Assembly: GCA_033961575.1 (NCBI GenBank)
Contig: CM066736.1
Location: 88,519,352 to 88,583,351 of the forward strand
Origin: Aselliscus stoliczkanus
Lineage: Eukaryota > Chordata > Mammalia > Chiroptera > Hipposideridae
Length of the DNA stretch: 64,000 bases
Direction: 5' to 3'
Shown here: positions 59,064 to 64,000 of the stretch, piece after piece
Layout: each line of letters starts with the position of its first letter
Position numbering within the stretch: the first letter of the stretch is position 1
Notes under the pieces: model-generated
Database searches by the model: none
The model's input: only the letters and a program-made list of their open reading frames with translations
Told to the model about the DNA's origin: nothing
Program-made: the position numbers and the translations under genes

Positions 59064-61220
59064 GAGGAGAAGGAGAGGCATCCCAGGGCTTCTCCCTTCA
59101 GCCCTTCTCCAGAGTATTGCTGCTTCCAGAATTCCCTGTGCTGCCCAAGCAGGGGAAAATGGTTCCCAGACCCACTGAAGGCATGAGGGGTACCGGCTGT
59201 GCTGATTCTCATTTCCCAGCCCTAGCTCATCTCCCTCGGTCTGTGTTACAGCAGTCTCCAAACTGGTCTCCTTGTCCTCATTTCTTACTCTCTCCCCTTT
59301 CAAATTCAGTCTGCTTAAGCTATTAGGTTAATCTTATAATTTCTTTTGCCCAGAAACCTTCAATGACAACCTCACTGCCTATGGTGAGAGTCTAAAGAAT
59401 GGCAAATGGGTTTCCCCTCTGTTGCCAGCCTCAGTTGATGGGTGGTGGCTGATTGGAACCAGTGTTGAGGAGGATTCTGAGGCTCAAAGCTCCACAAAGC
59501 TGGGAGACAGTCCATGATTCCTGACTTAGATGCCGGAGTATAGGACAGTAGCATCATGTCAGGCATCTGCCAACTCTTTAGATTGGAGTTTTTTAAACCC
59601 GGGGTCCACTATTGATTTCATCAGCACCTGTGAACCCCTGGACATTGTATGAGCTTCTGTGCGCTTTTCTGGAGAGTCATCAGCTTTGATCACATTCTCA
59701 AAGAAGTGTATAGCTCAGAAGGGGTTTCTGCCCATGGCCTTGGGAGCCAGGCCAGGAGGCCAAGGCCCTGGGGCAGGCCCTACATATCTCAGCAGCTGTC
59801 TGTTTCTCTGCTGTGAACCTTTACCCAGGTGGATCTACCTGATGGTCTCTGAATATACCTTCCCATTGCTTCCCTGCTTCTGAGTGAGTATCCTGTTCCT
59901 TTTGCCTTGAGTGCCCTTCACTTCCTCCCTTATCTCTAAACTGTTCCCATTCTTCAAGGCACACGTAAAGTCCTTCCCTTCGCAAGCCACTCTGATTTGC
60001 TGCAGCTTGTCCTGATATTCCAGTCTTCTGGACTGAGGACCAGGGAAATGAGGCCATCTGATCAGAATCACAGGATCTGAACTCATCTCTGAACTCAAAA
60101 CCCTGCACTCTTCACAGTGCCACTTGGCCTGTTAAATTAGGAAAGGTTTGTAAATTAGAAAGGTTTTGTGCAGAGATTTTTGTCACACAGAAAATTCATC
60201 CCCAGGGTATTTAGCCTCTTTAACATTCTCAGCCATAGAAAATTGTTCGTGCTTAAAAGAGGGTTAACAATGTATGTGGTAAGAGGCCCAGAACTTTTAC
60301 CAGCAGAAATTCTCCAAACTAGAGGAGAGATGAGGGTTTCCTAGCCTTCTCTCTTGACACTCTAGTTTCCGTTTTGTGCTCCAGTCATGTCAACCCTCTT
60401 TCTGACCCTCATACACCCCAATGCCACCTTCTCCACTGGGCGAGATGCCTTACCTCTGCCTGGAGCACTCCTTCCTCTCCTTTGCCCCCTTTTTCTGCAA
60501 ACTCCATCCGTAATTACTCCCCAGAGAGACCTCCGGGTCACTAAGACTGGGTTAGAGTCTCTGGTTGTGCACCTGCAACTGTGGTCCCCATTCACAGCAC
60601 TTGAATGATGTATAGGTATGGGCTTGCTGGTCTGTCTCCCTATCAGGCTTCATGTCTCATTCTCCCAAGCCTTAGTCACCTGCTTCAACAGGACAGAGGT
60701 TTTATTTGGCTTGGTCCAGAGGTGCATTTACTATGGATTGTGGCACAAGAATGGTGCTAGGACTCAACCCAAGCCTCTGGACTCTTTGCCAATGATGCCC
60801 TTTCATCTAGAATCCACTGAAGAGTAGACAGCCCCCCAGTTCCCCCAAACACCCTCCCCGCCATCGCACATCAGCAGATCCTGCCTCGTTGGTAAATCAC
60901 TGATGACTTTTGTTCTCTTGCTTTCCTGGCCTCCCACAGCACAGGACCAAGCACATATGTGGGTTAAGTGAAATCAGTTTTGTCTTTTTTGTCTTCCATG
61001 TGACATGGAGTCAGGTTCAGTCTAGACTCCAGAAGAAGGGTGGTGGGATGAGGAGGATTCAGGCTGTAGAACCATTATCGATCCCAGTTACAGTCACTGT
61101 ATTGCCCCTTTATTAGCTTTGTGATCTTCAGGGAATCATTTCACCTCACTGAACCTGTTACTTCATCCAGAGGAGATTAGTATCAACTCCTTAAGCTTGT
61201 GTGAAGAGTGAAAGCATGTA

Positions 61221-61903
61221 CGAGGTCGGACAGTTAAGTTCGCAAACTCATCCTGGAAAAGTGCTGCATACCTCACTGCTGAATATCACTATGGTCACCT
61301 TTGAAGTTCTCCCCTTGGGCAACTATGCACTGACACCAGCGCCTAGTCCACCCTTCAAAACAATTTTGATCAGAGGGGTAGTAGATTGGGAGAGCGGCGT
61401 TATCACTTCGTGAGGGGTGTAAATGTCTACCTATTACATTGTTTTGTACACCTGAAACTAATTTTTTAAAAAGCAGCTTTGGAACTCTTTTTCTGGAATG
61501 GCTAGCCAAGCTGTCATCGTATTAGCCTTGAAGTCTTGAATCGCATCAAAATGTCTTCCTTTAAATATTTCCTTTATCTTTGGGTAAAGAAAGAAGTAAT
61601 TGGGGGCCAGATGAGGTGAGTAGGGAGGGTGTTCCAATACAGTTATTTGTTTACTGGCTAAAAACTACCTCCCCGACAGTGCTGTGTGAGCTGGTGCATT
61701 GTTGTGATGCAAGAGCCATGAATTATTGACGAAAAGACAGGTCATCTAACTTTGTCACACAGTCTTTTCAGCACTTCTAAATAGTAAACTTGATTAACTG
61801 TTTGTCTAGTTGGTACAAATTCATAATGAGTAATCCTTCTGATATCTAAAAAAGGTTAACAACGTTGTTGCAACAAGTTCACGAACTTAATTGTCAGACC
61901 TAT
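61221..61903 (-). pseudogene. Mariner transposon with broken transposase
   Basis: TA-flanked element (61219-61220 and 61904-61905). Its terminal inverted repeats are ggtcggacagttaagttcg (left) and, reversed, ggtctgacaattaagttcg (right). On the minus strand it encodes the C-terminal half of a DD34D mariner transposase. The segments HPPYSPDLAPNYFF (third catalytic aspartate replaced by tyrosine) and QNCFEGWTRRWCQCIVAQG are recognisable. Most of the N-terminal DNA-binding half is deleted, and stops interrupt the rest. A short L1 tail is inserted near the C-terminus (61369-61471). Confidence 0.88.
61369..61471 (+). mobile_element. L1 3'-end snippet inserted in mariner
   Basis: Text gttatcacttcgtgagggg to tgttttgtacacctgaaact plus an A-rich end is a roughly 100-bp, severely 5'-truncated L1 tail. 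It breaks the mariner frame between the ending read as PEKEFQSCF and the resumed QNCFEGW. The flanks aaaacaattttg and aaaagcagctttg may be a decayed duplication. Confidence 0.7.
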
Positions 61904-62148
61904 TATGTAGTTCCAAGGGCAGTTCCTGCTTGTAGTAGGTGGTCAGTAAGACTTGGTTCTATTTACTGCCCTTCTCTCTATCCACCTCATGTTGTAGGGC
62001 CTCCAGTTCTTGGGACCCAGAATTTAGGCTTTTAGTGGAATGTTCAAAACCCTCTGTTTGTTAATTTATCCAACAATTATTGAGCTCCTACTATGTGTTA
62101 GGCACTGACATATAGAGTCAAATAGGCTTATGTGGACTCTCCTGGAAG

Positions 62149-62539
62149 CCTAATCTATCATTTCTTTTTTTTTTTTTTTGTAAGATTTTATTGGGGACGG
62201 GGAACATTGTTTTCCAGGACCCATCAGCTCCAAGTCAAGTTTTGTCCTTCAGTCTTAGTTGTGGAGGGTGCAGCTCAACTCCAAGTCCCGTCACTGTTTT
62301 CAGTCCAGTTGCGGGAGGAGGGGGGTGGCACAGCCCACCATCCCATGTGGGAGTCCAACCGGCAACCTTGTTGTTAGGAGCACATGCTCTCACCAGCTGA
62401 GGCATCCATCCACCTATTGGCAGCTCAGCTCAGGCACAGCTCACTGGCCCATGTGGGAATCAAACCGACAATCCTGTTCCTCAGAGCCCATGCTCCAACC
62501 GTTTGAGCCAGCCAACTGGTCCCCTAATTTAGCATTTCT
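62149..62539 (-). mobile_element. Dimeric Rhin-like SINE with 17-bp target-site duplication
   Basis: T-run, tail (gtaagattttattggggacg), the ccatcagctccaagtcaag module, then two tRNA-like heads with aaccggcaaccttgttgtta and aaccgacaatcctgttcctc. The flanks cctaatctatcatttct (62149-62165) and cctaatttagcatttct (62523-62539) match at 15 of 17 positions. Confidence 0.9.
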
Positions 62540-63105
62540 AACATTCTGCCCATCTTTCTTGGGTTCAAAGATTTCCAACTTCCAAACAGCCACCATACAG
62601 ATAAGCTTTAGGAGTGTGATCCTTTTGTAAACTGGGAACTACCTACATAACAAGTGTAACTGGGCATTTGGTACTAAGCACAGGGAAATTCTAAGGAAGG
62701 AGAAGAGATCTGTTGACTGGATGAGTATAGGAAGCCTTCTCAGGAAGAGTCCTCAAGCCGGGATTACATCCCAAAGGAGGATTAGAACAGGCCAAGAGGC
62801 AGGGAGAGAGCATTCTGGCTGAGGGAATAGGAGTGTGAGGGTTTAGGGTAGAGAAGGCACATTCTTTCCTCATAAGGCCAGGAGGATAGCAGCATGGGCA
62901 GACTCACCTAAGGGAGCAGGGAGAGAGGTAGGGGAAGCCTGGGGTTGGGAGAGTGAGCAGAGGAGCTAGGATGGGTATTTAGTTCTCAGTGGCCTCTGAC
63001 TATTTCCAGGTCCACCCAGTTTCCTGTTTGTTGACTGTCTCATTTCTTCTATTCTCAGGTCCATGATAAGCCATACACTGAAAATATTCCTCTGTCTCTT
63101 TCTAG

Positions 63106-63192
63106 GCTATTGTCAGAAGGTGCAGATGTCAACACAAGGCACAAACTTGGCTGGACAGCCCTCATGGTGGCCGCCATCAGCCGAAATGACAG
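63106..63192 (+). CDS. CLPB: CLPB coding exon 3 (ankyrin repeat)
   Basis: An 87-nt exon between acceptor tctttctag and donor GTGAGA. It completes Arg152 and encodes residues 153-180 plus two bases of codon 181. The frame reads [20 protein letters not shown] and continues VAAISRND. This is an ankyrin repeat with the expected GADVN turn and GWTALMVAA helix; human CLPB, as I recall it, has [19 protein letters not shown] here. In the whole protein the ankyrin repeats assist oligomer formation and substrate handling ahead of the AAA+ domain. The remaining exons (Walker A/B motor, C-terminal D2-type domain) lie to the right of this window. Confidence 0.96.
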
Positions 63193-64000
63193 GTGAGAGA
63201 TCTGTTTCCACACAGGGTTCGCACAGCCAGATCTCTGCGACCATGTTCCTGAACTGTCTCCCGCCCTTCCTTGTCCCCCTGCTGTCCTCTTCAGAGGGGG
63301 GGAGATGGAGTCAGCCTGAAGTACTGGTCCACACCTGGGGCACTGGGAAGCACTGGAGATGTGGAGAGGGAAGAGGCAGCTGTGGGTCCCCAGCTCCTTC
63401 ATGTCTTGGCTCTGTGACCTTAGGTGAGTCCTTTGCATTACTGAGGCAACGAAATGTTTGAAAGCCTGTTGTAAGTTATTAAGTATACATGTGCGAGTTA
63501 CCATCGTGTTTTCATTATCCACCATCCTCTGTGTTGAGAAGTCTATAGTCACTGTCCCCAGCGAGGGCTCCTCTGGGCTTTTTTTGTGGAGGTTCTGCTG
63601 GAAATTAGGCAAGGTGGGTGTGCTCCTGCCCTCTCACTGGGGGCTCCTCTCTTTCCTAACTGCTCCCCATTCCCGCAGGGTGTAGCTATTGTGTAAAGAT
63701 CGAAATAGTCCACTTTGTATAGAGTTACCACTAAATCTCACAAACCCCCTACAATATATATATTATTATTCTCATTTTGCAGCTGAGAAAACTGAAGCCC
63801 AAAGAGAGAAAGGGATTTGTCTAAGGTCACACTGACATGATTTAGCCTGGTCTGGCTGGCTGCCTGCAAAGTTTGTGTGTTTTGCTGTACCTCTCTGCTG
63901 CCTTCCTCTGCCATATCCCAGGCTAGCTAGTGCTGAATGCTGCCTTTTCATCCCACTCTGTAGCTGTGATTGTGCCAAAGCATTGATTAAATAAGAGCAA
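63193..64000 (+). other. CLPB: CLPB intron 3 (5' part)
   Basis: Begins with the GTGAGA donor and runs off the window. It includes an antisense MIR near 63730-63840 (gcagctgagaaaactgaag, aaggtcacactgacatga). No further exon is seen. Confidence 0.85.

Larger units (their letters stand above)
35735..63105 (+). other. CLPB: CLPB intron 2
   Basis: A GT-AG intron of 27,371 bp, donor GTGAGT, acceptor cctctgtctctttctag. It contains the transposons and MIR/L2 remnants listed separately. The stretches between them (35.7-36.4, 36.6-39.7, 43.6-46.4, 52.0-53.7, 54.0-55.6, 59.1-61.2 and 62.6-63.0 kb) show no exon with a recognisable protein family. Most open frames there are short and overlap antisense frames. 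Confidence 0.9.

Noticed and set aside
63055..63612. A 185-codon minus-strand frame over CLPB exon 3
   Set aside because: It is antisense to a confidently identified exon and shows no homology that I can recognise.

Overview
The window is vertebrate nuclear DNA, almost certainly from a placental mammal. It has long introns, a CpG-island promoter, LINE-1, MIR and L2 debris, an ERV-L pol relic and mariner-type DNA transposons. The young tRNA-derived SINEs share a 3' tail of the 'aattccccaataaaatctt' kind. From memory this resembles the Rhin-type SINEs of Rhinolophoidea (horseshoe and leaf-nosed bats), so a bat is my best guess (inference, moderate confidence). No prokaryotic, plasmid or CRISPR features are visible.

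Only one protein gene is supported: CLPB (SKD3), the AAA+ disaggregase of the mitochondrial intermembrane space. It lies on the + strand, and the window holds only its 5' part. A CpG-island promoter (about 31450-32173) carries three ZNF143/THAP11-like sites, an ETS site, KLF/SP sites and a YY1-like site. Coding exon 1 (31771-32173) holds the mitochondrial presequence and the PARL-cleavage segment. Exon 2 (35683-35734) and exon 3 (63106-63192) begin the ankyrin region. Introns 1 and 2 are 3.5 kb and 27.4 kb. The gene runs off the right edge inside intron 3 at about residue 181; the human protein has about 707 residues.

Layout. 1-31 kb is intergenic and repeat-rich: a 5'-truncated antisense L1 (1-2290); a three-unit SINE (2686-3316); an ERV-L pol fragment (about 13.08-13.64 kb); an L1 with two internal deletions and perfect target-site duplications (16063-17446); an old antisense L1 (17.6-18.8 kb) with nested SINEs; a nearly full-length but multiply broken sense L1 (about 19298-26441); a composite retroposon (27147-27667); an old L1M 3' UTR (27.7-28.7 kb); and a mariner remnant (28.76-29.14 kb). 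31.4-32.2 kb is the CLPB promoter and first exon. 32.2-64 kb is CLPB intronic sequence with exons 2 and 3, three more copies of the composite retroposon, old L1s, a palindromic DNA transposon (55.7-56.2 kb), a second mariner (61221-61903) and many MIR/L2 fragments.

The most interesting non-genic signals are: a four-copy composite retroposon of about 440-500 bp, joining a tRNA-like SINE head to a GC-rich middle and a Rhin-like tail; a family of 77-80 bp palindromic mariner MITEs with TA duplications; an L1 5' UTR built of tandem monomers; a doubly deleted L1; a perfect CTCF core motif inside CLPB coding exon 1; and an out-of-frame upstream ORF overlapping the CLPB start codon.
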